Shown one piece after another: positions 1 through 9,477 of a stretch of DNA of 64,000 nt. Within the stretch, counting starts at the first letter, position 1. Each line of letters starts with the position of its first letter. The position numbers and the translations under genes are program-made. The notes under the pieces are model-generated. The model searched no databases. It was not told where the DNA came from and saw only the letters and a program-made list of their open reading frames with translations. This DNA comes from Microbacterium maritypicum MF109. Lineage in GTDB: Bacteria; Actinomycetota; Actinomycetes; Actinomycetales; Microbacteriaceae. The stretch covers positions 62,001 to 126,000 of the forward strand of contig NZ_ATAO01000188.1 of assembly GCF_000455825.1 (NCBI RefSeq), given 5' to 3'.

Positions 1-1761
1 CTTCGAGATGTTTCCCATCGGGTAGTACAGCGAGGGACCGTCCGCGAGGACCTTGGCCGTGTATGCAGAGACGGTCCCCGCGTTCGCCTTCGCGTTCACA
101 CTCGCACTGGTGGCGGTGTTCCCGGCGGCGTCCTTCGCGACCACGGTGTAGCTCTGCGTTGCGCCCGACGTCGCCGTCGGGTCATCGAGCGTGACCGTCG
201 CGCGCTTCCACCAGGTGCCGTCCGCAGTCGTGCTCGCCACAGGTTCAGCGGTTCCGGCTCGGTACAGCTCGTAGGTGAGGGTCAGGTCATCCCGATCCCA
301 GTTCGTCTGGATCGTCACGCGAGCGCGCCCGGGGACGGGCGATGTGCCCGCCGTGGGCTTCCAGTCCGCAGCGGCGACACGGGGACCGTCCTTGGCGCCG
401 CCAGGCGGGTTCGTGGAGAACCGGACCAGTCCCTCGAACTGACCGCCGTTGACGGATCGGAACTCGCCGCCGATCGAGATCATGTCGCCCGCGCCCGTGA
501 TGGACAGGCCCGCCTGGCCGAGTCCGGTGGTGGTGCCCACCGACCAGTCCGGTGCCCACTGGTAGGGCGACGGCGCAGGGGTTCCTGCCCAGTTGGCGTA
601 CCCCGAGTAGGTGTTCGCGGAGAGGGTGCCGCGCGCATCGGCCGTGTACGCCTCGGCGTACTGGTAGACCGCCGGGTTCTTCTGCGGCTGCAGGCCCATC
701 GTGTTACAGGAGTGCATGTGGCTCGTCGTGTAGACGACCTTGCCGGTCGAGTACACGCCGTAGTGATCACCGTGGCAATCCGCGATCCAGCGCACCGCTC
801 CTGTTCCCGCCTCTGCGGCGAACGTGCCCTCGAGGTTGCCCCCGCCGGCCCAGCTCCACCCGGTGCCGTAGACCGAGTTCGCGTCGGTGGCGAGGGCGAA
901 GATACCGGAGTTGCTGCTGCTCCCGCTGTTCTTCACGACCTGGGAGATGCCCCAGGAGGTGTCCGCTGCACCGGTGGATTTGTCCACAGCGGCCGAGCCA
1001 CGGAGACTGCTGCCGTTGACCGTCGAGAAGCGACCTCCGACGATGACGTTCGTGCCGGCCGGATCCATCACCAGGGCATCGACCTGGCGGTCGGCCTGGG
1101 GAGCCCAGCTCAGCAGCGCACCGTTCTTCTGGTCGAAGGCGGCGAGGTTCTTCCGGGCGACGCCGTTGGCCTGAGTGAACAGACCCCCGAGGTAGATGTT
1201 CGATCCGTCGGTGGTGATCGCGTACACGCCACTGCCACCGATCGACGGCGCGAACTGCGGGACCAGCTCGCCGGTCTTCGCATCGAGCGCCGCGAAGTTC
1301 CACCGGTCCTTGCCGTTCACACTGTTGAAGGATCCGCCGATGTAGATGCGCGTGCCGTCGGGCGATGCCGCGACGGCCTTGATCACGCCGTTGACCTTCG
1401 GGGCGAACGACGACAGCGCGCCGGAGACGATGTCGTACGCCAGCACATTCGAGCGTGCGGTGAGGGCCGTGCCGGGCGCGGCCTTCGGCTCACGCGCGTT
1501 GTCGAACTTGCCGACCGCGTACACGGTGGTACCGATCGTGGTCTGCGCCCACACGTATCCGTTGTCGATCTGGACGGTCGGAATCGGATCCGACGTCACC
1601 ACGTTCTCATCGCGCTGCAGCTGCGGAGGCGTCGTCGGCGGCACGTCGGCTGCAGCAGCCGCCGTCGCTCCCACACCGGACAGACCCGCGATCAGCAGGC
1701 CGGCCGTCAGCATTGATGCGACGGCACCGCGTGCCCGTCGCCCGAAACTCGTGTTCCCCAC
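1..1761 (-). CDS. Secreted beta-propeller/LamG-type surface protein, 3' end outside window
   Basis: Only the N-terminal 587 codons are present; the frame is open to the window edge. The GTG start is chosen because GGGGAG lies just upstream and a signal peptide follows (Arg-rich start, hydrophobic core ending near GATAAAAA, about residues 1-40). The body holds recurring blade-like repeats of the form IYIGGSFNSVNG, IYLGGLFTQANG, VIVGGRFSTVNG and ISIGGEFRSVNG, typical of propeller-type exported proteins. A fibronectin/cadherin-like stretch (SYTVVAKDAAGNTA) follows, then DGPSLYYPMG, which looks like the beginning of a LamG (concanavalin-like) domain. It is probably a large cell-surface or secreted carbohydrate-binding protein. 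The substrate cannot be told from this part. Confidence 0.8.
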   Translation of the reverse strand, partial: MGNTSFGRRARGAVASMLTAGLLIAGLSGVGATAAAAADVPPTTPPQLQRDENVVTSDPIPTVQIDNGYVWAQTTIGTTVYAVGKFDNAREPKAAPGTALTARSNVLAYDIVSGALSSFAPKVNGVIKAVAASPDGTRIYIGGSFNSVNGKDRWNFAALDAKTGELVPQFAPSIGGSGVYAITTDGSNIYLGGLFTQANGVARKNLAAFDQKNGALLSWAPQADRQVDALVMDPAGTNVIVGGRFSTVNGSSLRGSAAVDKSTGAADTSWGISQVVKNSGSSSNSGIFALATDANSVYGTGWSWAGGGNLEGTFAAEAGTGAVRWIADCHGDHYGVYSTGKVVYTTSHMHSCNTMGLQPQKNPAVYQYAEAYTADARGTLSANTYSGYANWAGTPAPSPYQWAPDWSVGTTTGLGQAGLSITGAGDMISIGGEFRSVNGGQFEGLVRFSTNPPGGAKDGPRVAAADWKPTAGTSPVPGRARVTIQTNWDRDDLTLTYELYRAGTAEPVASTTADGTWWKRATVTLDDPTATSGATQSYTVVAKDAAGNTATSASVNAKANAGTVSAYTAKVLADGPSLYYPMGNISK

Positions 1762-1970
1762 CGTGACTCCCCAGTCGATGCCGTTCCGAACGCGCAGGCG
1801 TCATCCCCCGCGCACTCGACGACATCGAGACGGCGAATGGATCGCCGCAACGCGGTGGTGTGAACTCCCCAGTTCGAAACTCCCCAGTCCGACCCGAGAT
1901 CGGGGTCGGTCGCGAACGCCAGAAAGCGTCGCCGTTCCACGCTAGCACATCGTCTTCTCGGCCCTCGTCG

Positions 1971-2014
1971 TGGTCGGCGACGTGGTCGGCCCTATGGTCG
2001 GCGACGTGGTCGGC
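1971..2014. repeat. Two-copy 24-bp tandem repeat
   Basis: The 20-mer TGGTCGGCGACGTGGTCGGC occurs at 1971-1990 and again at 1995-2014, separated by CCTA. Each copy itself contains the 8-mer TGGTCGGC twice. It lies just after the stop codon of the membrane protein at 2025-3227 and about 210 bp before the start of the secreted protein. The rest of the 263-bp gap shows nothing I can name. It could be a degenerate Pro/Thr-coding repeat tail that fell out of frame. Confidence 0.6.
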
Positions 2015-2024
2015 ATCGACGGAG

Positions 2025-3227
2025 TCAGCTCCGGGGCACCGACGCCATCGCCGTCGCTCTCCGACCGACCAGGCGTTCGAGCGGTCCGCGGCCGAAGAAC
2101 ATCGACCAGAGCGTGGTCAGCAGGAGCAGAGCGATCGCAGTCGCGGCCCAGAACGTGTTGCTGGTGAAGAACGACCCCGGTCCACCGACCAGCATGATCG
2201 AGAGCACATGCGCACTGTATGCCGAGAGCGGCATGGAACCGAGCGCACCCAGCGGGAGCAGCGCCCAGCGCAGAGGTGTGCTCAGCAGCAGGCACAGGGC
2301 GATGACGACGAGGGCGAACCCGCCGGACCCGAGGATCTCGGCCGTACCTCCACTGTGCGGGTCGACGGCGAAGACCGCCGTGAGCACGGCACGGAGCGGG
2401 TCGGTCTCGGCGAGCGCCTGCGGGTAGGCCTCCCACCCGGTGGGAGCCGTGCCCATGTCGACGAAGCCGGGGTCGACGATCGAGCTGCCCGATGAGACCT
2501 CCGTCCCCGATGAGCCGTTCCCGACGTCGCTGGCGAGACCGGCGGCGTGGCCGACCCCGCCCAGACCGTACCCGACCACCACGAGCGCGAATCCGACGCC
2601 GAGCGCGACCGCCGCGGTGCGCATCCGCTCGACGCGCAGGCGTCCGAGGGCCATGCCAGCCAGCACCAGTGACATCCAGACCGTGATGGGGTACGTGCCG
2701 TACAGCACGAACCCGATGCCGGAACCGTAGGGGTTCAGCATCACCGCGTTCAGGAACGCGAGCAGCGCCGGACCGAGGAGTGCGAGCACCGCCGCCCCCG
2801 TCAGCAGCTGCCAGGGCCTCCAGCGCAGGAACGGGATGACCGCGACGTAGAGCAGACCGTAGAGCGTGAGGATCACTGCGATCGGGGTGTTCAACATCTC
2901 GAGGGCCAGGCCGATCACGAAGATCACCGCGCCCCGGCCGATGAGGTTCAGGCGGATGCCGGGGATGCGCTCACGTTCGGGCAGCGCGCTGCGTCCCGTC
3001 ATGAGGGCGATCGAGATGCCCGCGAGCACCGCGAACAGGATCGACGAGCGTCCATGCACCAGGTCGGTCCACGTCGACGGGTCGAACCAGTCGAACGGCT
3101 CGGTCTCGCCGATGTGCGCTCCGGCCATGCCGAGGATCGCCAGTCCTCGGGCGACGTCGAGCCCGAGGATGCGCGGAGGTCGTCCGAACTCGTGGAACCA
3201 CCGGACGGGGTCGAGAGCAGTGATCAC
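2025..3227 (-). CDS. DUF418/heparan-alpha-glucosaminide N-acetyltransferase-like membrane protein
   Basis: This is a polytopic membrane protein of 400 residues. The N-terminal stretch RILGLDVARGLAILGMAGAH matches the opening of the YeiB/HGSNAT-like membrane acyltransferase families, and the C-terminal half (LRWALLPLGALGSMPLSAYSAH) matches DUF418. About ten hydrophobic segments can be counted. A GTG start at 3227 is used because the conserved N-terminus begins there; the frame stays open far upstream but reads antisense to hrpA and is not protein-like. It is divergent from hrpA, with 63 bp between starts. By family it would transfer an acyl group to an envelope sugar or lipid; the acceptor is unknown. 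Confidence 0.8.
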   Translation of the reverse strand: MITALDPVRWFHEFGRPPRILGLDVARGLAILGMAGAHIGETEPFDWFDPSTWTDLVHGRSSILFAVLAGISIALMTGRSALPERERIPGIRLNLIGRGAVIFVIGLALEMLNTPIAVILTLYGLLYVAVIPFLRWRPWQLLTGAAVLALLGPALLAFLNAVMLNPYGSGIGFVLYGTYPITVWMSLVLAGMALGRLRVERMRTAAVALGVGFALVVVGYGLGGVGHAAGLASDVGNGSSGTEVSSGSSIVDPGFVDMGTAPTGWEAYPQALAETDPLRAVLTAVFAVDPHSGGTAEILGSGGFALVVIALCLLLSTPLRWALLPLGALGSMPLSAYSAHVLSIMLVGGPGSFFTSNTFWAATAIALLLLTTLWSMFFGRGPLERLVGRRATAMASVPRS

Positions 3228-3290
3228 CCCCTGATCGTAGAGGCCGGCATCGGTGCGTGGATGACCGATCCCGGCATACGATGGAGGGCT

Positions 3291-6200
3291 ATGTCTTCCC
3301 CCGTGATCTCCTATCCCCCGGAGCTGCCGGTCAGCGCCGCCAGGGCCGAGATCGCCGATGCCATCCGCGACCACCAGGTCGTGATCGTCGCGGGCGCGAC
3401 CGGCTCGGGCAAGACCACCCAGCTGCCGAAGATCGCGCTCGAGCTCGGTCGGGAGCGCATCGCTCACACCCAGCCCCGTCGACTCGCCGCGCGCACGATC
3501 GCGGAGCGCGTCGCCGAAGAGCTCCAGGTCGAGCTGGGCACACTCGTCGGGTACAAGGTGCGCTTCACCGACAAGGTGTCCGACGCCACGCGCATCGCCC
3601 TGATGACCGACGGCATCCTGCTCAACGAGATCCACCGCGACCGGCTGCTCACGCGCTACGACACGATCATCATCGACGAGGCGCACGAGCGCTCCCTCAA
3701 CGTCGACTTCCTGCTCGGCTACCTCGCCCGCATCCTCCCGGAGCGCCCCGACCTGAAGGTGATCATCACCTCGGCGACGATCGATCCGGAGAGCTTCGCG
3801 AAGCACTTCGCCGCGCCGGATGGCACCCCGGCGCCGATCATCGAGGTCTCCGGACGCACGTATCCGGTGGAGATCCGCTACCGCGGGCCGGTCGAGGATA
3901 CGGACGAGCAGGACGCGCCGTCCGAGCCGGAGGACGAGGTCTCGGCGATCGTCACGGCCCTGCGCGAGCTCGACCGCGAAGCACCGGGCGATGTGCTCGT
4001 CTTCCTCCCCGGCGAGGCCGAGATCCGCGACGCCGCCGATGCCGTGCGCGGCGCCTACGCGAACGACCGCGCCCCCACCGAGGTGCTGCCCCTGTTCGGA
4101 CGCCTCTCCGCCGCCGACCAGCATCGGGTGTTCGAGCGCAGCCGGGTGGCCGGTGTGCGCCGCCGGGTGATCCTCGCCACGAACGTCGCCGAGACCAGCC
4201 TCACGGTTCCCGGCATCAAGTACGTCATCGACACCGGCACCGCCCGCATCTCCCGGTACAGCAACCGCTCCAAGGTGCAGCGCCTGCCCATCGAGGCCGT
4301 CTCCCAGGCGTCGGCGAATCAGCGTTCCGGCCGTGCGGGCCGCACCAGCGACGGCATCGCGATCCGCCTCTACTCGGAGGAGGACTACGACAAGCGCCCG
4401 GAGTACACCGAGCCCGAGATCCTGCGCACCTCGCTGGCCTCGGTCATCCTGCAGATGCTGTCGCTCGGATTCGGCGACATCACGGCGTTCCCCTTCCTCA
4501 CCCCGCCCGACTCGCGGGGCGTGAAGGCCGCGTTCGACCTGCTCACCGAGCTCGGCGCCGTCGAGGCATCGCGCCGCGACGGTACCCCGCACCTCACCCG
4601 CACGGGTCGCGACATCTCCCGCATGCCGATCGATCCGCGGTTCGCACGCATGCTGATCGAAGCAGGGAAGGCGGACTCCGGCGGCACCGTGACGCGTGAC
4701 GTGCTCGCGATCGTCTCGGGCATGACCATCCAGGACGTGCGGGAGCGGCCGGAGGAGCGCCGGGACGAAGCCGACCGGATGCACGCGCGTTTCGTCGACC
4801 CGACCAGTGACTTCCTCACCCTGCTGAACCTCTGGAACCACCTGCGCGAGCAGCAGCGCGAGCTCGGCTCGAGCGCGTTCCGCCGCCTGTGCCGTTCCGA
4901 GCACCTCAACTACGTGCGGGTGCGCGAGTGGTTCGACGTGCATCGCCAGCTGCGCACGCTCGTGAAGACGCCCGACCGCCCCCGCGACGACCGGAGAGCG
5001 GGCGACGACGGCGGCACCAGCGATCCCGATGCCATCCACCGTGCACTGCTGTCGGGCCTGCTCTCGCAGATCGGCATCCTCGACGAGCGCACCGCCCCCG
5101 CAGGCAAGGCGCACTCCCCTGCGAAGGAACCGAAAGGCCGTCGCATCGCCGAGTACCGCGGGGCGCGCGGCATCCGCTTCTCGATCTTCCCCGGCTCCGG
5201 TCTGCGCAAGAAGAGTCCGCGTGCGGTGATCGCCGCCGAGATCGTCGAGACCTCCCGCACGTTCGCCCGCACGGTCGCCGCGATCGACCCCGCCTGGGCC
5301 GAGCCCCTCGCCGGCGACCTCGCCAAGCGTCAGGTCACCGAGCCGCACTGGTCGAAGGATGCCGGTGCTGCGGTCGCCTTCGAGAAGGTGACCCTGTTCG
5401 GCCTCGAGATCATCCCGCGTCGGCGCGTGCAGTTCGCCCGCATCGACCGCGCTGCCTCACGCGAGCTGTTCGTGCGGCACGCTCTCGTCGAGGGCGAGTG
5501 GGATCCGACACGGATCGACAAGCGGGTGAGCGCGTTCTGGCGCAGCAACGCCGAACTGCGCAAGCGCCTCGAGAAGCTCGAGGAGCGCGAGCGTCGCCGC
5601 GACATCCTCGCCGGCGACGAGGCCGTGTTCCGCTTCTACGACGAGCGCATCCCCGCCGAGGTGTTCGACGTGCGGTCGTTCGAGAGCTGGTGGCGAGAGG
5701 CCATGGCGACGACGCCGAAGCTGCTCGTGATGCGCGAGAGCGACCTGATCGACGACGAGGAGCGTGCGGATCAGCGCGAGTTCCCGACCCGGTGGACCCA
5801 GGGCGACCAGGTGCTCGGCCTCGCGTATCGGTTCGAGCCGGGCGCCGACGACGACGGCGTGAGCGTGGTCGTGCCGCTACCGCTCCTCGCGCAGATCGAG
5901 GACCGCGGCTTCGACTGGCAGGTTCCCGGCCTGCGTGCCGAACTGGTGACGGGCTTGCTGCGCGCGCTCCCCAAGGCGATCCGTCGCCACGTGGTCCCCG
6001 CCGCAGACTGGGCCGAGAAGTTCGGTGCCGAGCTCGTCGAGGAGGGGCCGGAGTCGCACGGCGGCCTGCCTCCGCGCACGCTCAAGGAGGCGCTCGCCCG
6101 CCGCATCCAGCCCCTCGCGAACCAGCTGGTCTCCGCCGCCGACTTCGACGACGAGCGCGTGCCCCCGCACCTGCGCATGAACTTCCGCGCCGTCGACGAA

Positions 6201-7241
6201 CGCGGCAGGATCGTCGGCTCCGGACGCGACCTGCGGGCGCTGCAGACCCAGCTCTCGGACCGCGCCCGCAGCAGCGTCGCCCGCTCGATCGCAGCTCCTC
6301 CCCGCTCCGGGGGGACGGGAGCGAGACGCGGCACCGAACGCGGGGGGATCGAACGCATCGCGTCCGCGCCCCTCGAGCAGACCGGCCTCACGGCGTGGAC
6401 GTTCGGAGAACTGCCCGAGGTGCTCGACACCCGCGTCGCCGGCGGCGTCGTGCGGGGGTACCCGGCCATCGTCGACCAGGGCAAGAGCGTGTCGGTGCGC
6501 GTCGAATCGACCCCGGATGCCGCGGCGGCCGCCACCCGCGACGGCGTGCTGCGCCTCGTTCTTCTGGGTGTGCCCTCGCCCTCCTCGTACGTGCAGGAGC
6601 ACCTGACGAGCCAGGAGAAGCTCGCTCTCGCCGCCTCGCCCTATCCGTCGGCCGCCGCCCTCATCGAGGACTCGCGTGCGGCGGTCGCCCGCACAGTCAT
6701 CGAAGGCATCGTGCCGGATGGCATCGTGCGCGACGAGGCGGGTTTCGCCCGCGTGCGCGACGCGGTCTCCGCCGTCCTCGTCGACGAACTGTTCGCCTGC
6801 GTCTCCCTGGTCGCACGCATCCTCACGAAGTCACGCGACGTGGAGCGCGGCATCAAGTCGCAGAACTCGCTCGCCCTCCTCGGCCCGCTGAACGACATCC
6901 GCACCCAGTTGAGCGGACTGCTGCACCCCGGGTTCGTCTCCACCGCCGGTGTCGACCGCCTCGCGCACTTCCCCCGGTACCTGGAGGGGATGCTCGACCG
7001 GTTGAAGACCCTGTCCAGCGAGCCCGGCAAGGACCGTGCACGCATGACCGAGTACGAGCGGATGGCGAAGGCCTTCGAAGACGCCGGTGGCACGATCCCG
7101 CTCGCGGCCGACGCCTCGCCGGCGCTCGTCGAGGCGCGCTGGCTGCTCGAGGAGTACCGCGTGAGCGTGTTCGCGCAGCGTCTGGGCACCGCGCAGCCGG
7201 TGTCGCCGCAGCGCATCATGAAGGTGCTGTCCGGGCGCTGA
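3291..7241 (+). CDS. hrpA: ATP-dependent RNA helicase HrpA (DEAH box)
   Basis: 1316 residues, close to the 1300 of E. coli HrpA. Walker A GATGSGKTT is at about residues 35-43, the DEAH box (IIDEAHERS) at about 129, SATID near 160, and motif VI QRSGRAGR near 344. The C-terminal half carries the HrpA-specific extension (FARIDRAASRELFVRHALVE and onward). The ATG at 3291 follows GGAGGG; an upstream in-frame ATG at 3261 would add ten residues. In other bacteria HrpA acts on mRNA processing and on ribosomes stalled or collided on mRNA. It stands alone, divergent from the DUF418 gene, with an unrelated oxidoreductase 38 bp downstream. Confidence 0.95.
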   Translation: MSSPVISYPPELPVSAARAEIADAIRDHQVVIVAGATGSGKTTQLPKIALELGRERIAHTQPRRLAARTIAERVAEELQVELGTLVGYKVRFTDKVSDATRIALMTDGILLNEIHRDRLLTRYDTIIIDEAHERSLNVDFLLGYLARILPERPDLKVIITSATIDPESFAKHFAAPDGTPAPIIEVSGRTYPVEIRYRGPVEDTDEQDAPSEPEDEVSAIVTALRELDREAPGDVLVFLPGEAEIRDAADAVRGAYANDRAPTEVLPLFGRLSAADQHRVFERSRVAGVRRRVILATNVAETSLTVPGIKYVIDTGTARISRYSNRSKVQRLPIEAVSQASANQRSGRAGRTSDGIAIRLYSEEDYDKRPEYTEPEILRTSLASVILQMLSLGFGDITAFPFLTPPDSRGVKAAFDLLTELGAVEASRRDGTPHLTRTGRDISRMPIDPRFARMLIEAGKADSGGTVTRDVLAIVSGMTIQDVRERPEERRDEADRMHARFVDPTSDFLTLLNLWNHLREQQRELGSSAFRRLCRSEHLNYVRVREWFDVHRQLRTLVKTPDRPRDDRRAGDDGGTSDPDAIHRALLSGLLSQIGILDERTAPAGKAHSPAKEPKGRRIAEYRGARGIRFSIFPGSGLRKKSPRAVIAAEIVETSRTFARTVAAIDPAWAEPLAGDLAKRQVTEPHWSKDAGAAVAFEKVTLFGLEIIPRRRVQFARIDRAASRELFVRHALVEGEWDPTRIDKRVSAFWRSNAELRKRLEKLEERERRRDILAGDEAVFRFYDERIPAEVFDVRSFESWWREAMATTPKLLVMRESDLIDDEERADQREFPTRWTQGDQVLGLAYRFEPGADDDGVSVVVPLPLLAQIEDRGFDWQVPGLRAELVTGLLRALPKAIRRHVVPAADWAEKFGAELVEEGPESHGGLPPRTLKEALARRIQPLANQLVSAADFDDERVPPHLRMNFRAVDERGRIVGSGRDLRALQTQLSDRARSSVARSIAAPPRSGGTGARRGTERGGIERIASAPLEQTGLTAWTFGELPEVLDTRVAGGVVRGYPAIVDQGKSVSVRVESTPDAAAAATRDGVLRLVLLGVPSPSSYVQEHLTSQEKLALAASPYPSAAALIEDSRAAVARTVIEGIVPDGIVRDEAGFARVRDAVSAVLVDELFACVSLVARILTKSRDVERGIKSQNSLALLGPLNDIRTQLSGLLHPGFVSTAGVDRLAHFPRYLEGMLDRLKTLSSEPGKDRARMTEYERMAKAFEDAGGTIPLAADASPALVEARWLLEEYRVSVFAQRLGTAQPVSPQRIMKVLSGR

Positions 7242-7279
7242 TCCGTGACCGCTACTGTCGGCGCAGGTAGCCTGAATGC

Positions 7280-8224
7280 ATGGCTCGCGCGATCGTGTAC
7301 ACCGAAATCGGCTCCCCCGCTGTCCTGCATCTGATCGAGATCCCCGACCCCGTGGCGGGCCGCGGCGAGGTCGTCGTCCGCATCGAGGCGGCGGGGGCGA
7401 ACCCGATCGATGCGAAGCTGCGCGGCGGCAAGCGCCCGTCGCCGCCGATCACCGAACCGCGTCCGGTCGGCTTCGACGGTGCCGGTGTCGTCGAAGCGCT
7501 CGGCGAAGGCGTCGACGACTTCGCGGTCGGCGACCGGGTGGCGATCCGCGATGGGCACGGCACCTACGCGTCGGCGCTCGCCGTCCCGGCCGAGAACCTC
7601 GCAAAGCTCCCCGACTCCGTGACCACCGCAGAGGGCGCCGGCATCGGCATCCCCGCCGGAACCGCCTACCAGGCGCTGCGCTCGCTCGGGGTGACCGAGG
7701 GCGACGTGCTGCTCGTGCACGGCGGCTCCGGAGCCGTCGGGCAGGCAGCCGTGCAGTTCGCCGTCGCCTGGGGCGCGACCGTGATCGCGACCGGGAGCCC
7801 CGCCCGCCACGATCAGCTGCGCGAGCTGGGCGCGATCCCGGTGGCGTACGGCGACGGCCTGCTCGAGCGGGTCCGCGAGGCGGCTCCCTCCGCCGTCACA
7901 GTGGTACTCGACTGCGCGGGAACCGACGAGGCGATCGAGACCTCGCTCGCCCTGGTGTCCGACCGCGACCGCATCGCGACGATCGTGCGGGGGCCGGATG
8001 CCGCATCCTTCGGCATCCGTGCCTTCTCCGGTGGATCGCCGGTGCCGCTGACCGACCAGGAACTCGCCTGGCGTGCCGAGGCCCTCGCCGAGACGATCGC
8101 CCTCCTGGACACCGGCGACTTCACGATCGAGCTCGGACCGCAGCTGCCGCTCGCCGAAGCGGCGCAGGCCCATGAACTCATGGAATCCGGCGCCGCCTCG
8201 GGCAAGATCATCCTGCTCCCGTAG
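7280..8224 (+). CDS. NADP-dependent oxidoreductase, quinone-reductase/zinc-less MDR type
   Basis: 314 residues of the medium-chain dehydrogenase/reductase fold: an N-terminal GroES-like domain (VVVRIEAAGANPIDAKLRGG) and a Rossmann domain with the nucleotide-binding loop LVHGGSGAVGQAAVQFA near residue 150. The structural and catalytic zinc cysteines of true alcohol dehydrogenases are absent, which places it with NADPH:quinone or enone reductases. The start is the ATG at 7280, 38 bp after hrpA. It converges on the monooxygenase/ABC operon with a 15-bp gap. Substrate unknown. Confidence 0.85.
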   Translation: MARAIVYTEIGSPAVLHLIEIPDPVAGRGEVVVRIEAAGANPIDAKLRGGKRPSPPITEPRPVGFDGAGVVEALGEGVDDFAVGDRVAIRDGHGTYASALAVPAENLAKLPDSVTTAEGAGIGIPAGTAYQALRSLGVTEGDVLLVHGGSGAVGQAAVQFAVAWGATVIATGSPARHDQLRELGAIPVAYGDGLLERVREAAPSAVTVVLDCAGTDEAIETSLALVSDRDRIATIVRGPDAASFGIRAFSGGSPVPLTDQELAWRAEALAETIALLDTGDFTIELGPQLPLAEAAQAHELMESGAASGKIILLP

Positions 8225-8239
8225 TCGCAGGGCTCCGGG

Positions 8240-8848
8240 TCAGGCCGGAGCCACCGGCCGTCCGATCGACAGCATCAGCCGGTTCGCCCAGTTGAAGAAC
8301 GCGGCGCCGTGGATGACGTCCGCGACCTCCAGATCGTCGAGCCCTGCCGCGCGCAGCCGGGCGATCTCGTGCTCCCTGAATGCGCTGGGCGTGTCGGTGA
8401 GGGCGACGGATGCCGCGACGATCGCGTTCCATCGCTCGCCCAGGTCCGCGTCCACGCCCTCCTCGAGCAGCAAGTCGACGTCGTCCGTGCGCTTGCTGTG
8501 GTGCGCGGCGAAGCGCGAGTGCACCGAGGCGCAGAACACGCAGCCGTTGCGACGGGATGCCGCCGTGGCCGCGAGCTCGCGGTCCGCGCGCGGGAGGCCC
8601 TCTGCCGCGTTGTAGAAGATGTCCTTGTCGACGAGGGTCCGCGCCTTGAGCACCTCGGGGTCACGGGCGAGCAGGCGGAAGTAGTCGTTCTTCGCCCGCG
8701 CGGCGTCGACAAGACCGTCGTAGTGCCGCGCGGTCAGCTCGTCTTCCGCGAGGGGTTCCAGGTGCGGGACCCAGCCGACCTCCCCGCGGGTGAAGGCGTG
8801 CGGGTGCGGGGCGTCATCGTGCCGGAGCACGCTCTGTTCGGCGGTCAT
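8240..8848 (-). CDS. Alkylhydroperoxidase-domain protein, Avi_7169-type
   Basis: 202 residues, last gene of the seven-gene operon running down from 15657. It has the AhpD/CMD fold with the redox CxxC-type motif NGCVFCASVHSR, in which two cysteines and a histidine form the peroxidase site in AhpD relatives. The ATG at 8848 overlaps the stop of the preceding gene as ATGA, so translation is coupled. The partner arrangement (CMD protein, luciferase-like monooxygenase, ABC importer) is the one seen for the Avi_7169 family. A likely job is removing a peroxide or reactive intermediate made by the flavin monooxygenase; this is inference. Confidence 0.82.
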   Translation of the reverse strand: MTAEQSVLRHDDAPHPHAFTRGEVGWVPHLEPLAEDELTARHYDGLVDAARAKNDYFRLLARDPEVLKARTLVDKDIFYNAAEGLPRADRELAATAASRRNGCVFCASVHSRFAAHHSKRTDDVDLLLEEGVDADLGERWNAIVAASVALTDTPSAFREHEIARLRAAGLDDLEVADVIHGAAFFNWANRLMLSIGRPVAPA

Positions 8849-9477
8849 GCGGCTTCCTCTTCCTCGGAGCTGTCGGTCTCGGATGCGGTCGTCAGTCCTG
8901 CGGCGGCGAGCACGCGGAGCCCGGTGACGACGCGCTGCTGGAAGGCGAGGAACGACACCAGCTGCGACAGCGTCACGATCCCGTCGGTCGACCACCCGGC
9001 GTCGAGCAGGCGCCCGAGGTCGGCACCCGAAGCCTCGCGGGGCCGGAACACCAGCAGGTGCGTGTGTGCGAGGGCCGCGGCGAGGCGCTCACCGATGACC
9101 GCGACGACCGCGCCGGAGGGGACGTACCGCTTCCCCTCGGTGTTCTCCTCCTGCAGCCCCAGCTCGGTGTAGGCGCCGAAGGGTCCGCTGACGGCCGCGC
9201 CGGCGGCCTCGGCGAGCACGACGCTCGCGGTCTGCGGATCCGCGTCCTGTGCGCGGGCGGCATAGAACACCGCGGTCGCATCATCCGCTCCGGCGAGCCC
9301 CGTCGCGAAGGCGGCGACAAGCTCACGCTCCGCCTGCGAGACGTGCTCGACCGTGACCGGTCGGAAGAGTGCGTCGAAGCTCGCCTGCAGCTGCTCTCGG
9401 GTGACCGGCCGGCGACGGCGCAGCGCATCCAGCTCCGGCGTCACCTCCACGATGCGGTCCACGATGTCGTCGGTCAT
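8845..9477 (-). CDS. CMD-domain protein, Avi_7170-type
   Basis: 210 residues. The N-terminus (DDIVDRIVEVTPELDALRRRRP) and the central segments (YTELGLQEENTEGKRYVPSG) agree with the Avi_7170-type CMD-domain proteins that accompany Avi_7169-type peroxidase proteins. I see no CxxC motif, so unlike its neighbour it probably lacks thiol peroxidase chemistry and may be a structural or binding partner. The C-terminus ends in an acidic run (SSEEEEAA). Both ends overlap neighbours by four bases (ATGA). Biochemical function is not established for the family. Confidence 0.75.
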   Translation of the reverse strand: MTDDIVDRIVEVTPELDALRRRRPVTREQLQASFDALFRPVTVEHVSQAERELVAAFATGLAGADDATAVFYAARAQDADPQTASVVLAEAAGAAVSGPFGAYTELGLQEENTEGKRYVPSGAVVAVIGERLAAALAHTHLLVFRPREASGADLGRLLDAGWSTDGIVTLSQLVSFLAFQQRVVTGLRVLAAAGLTTASETDSSEEEEAA

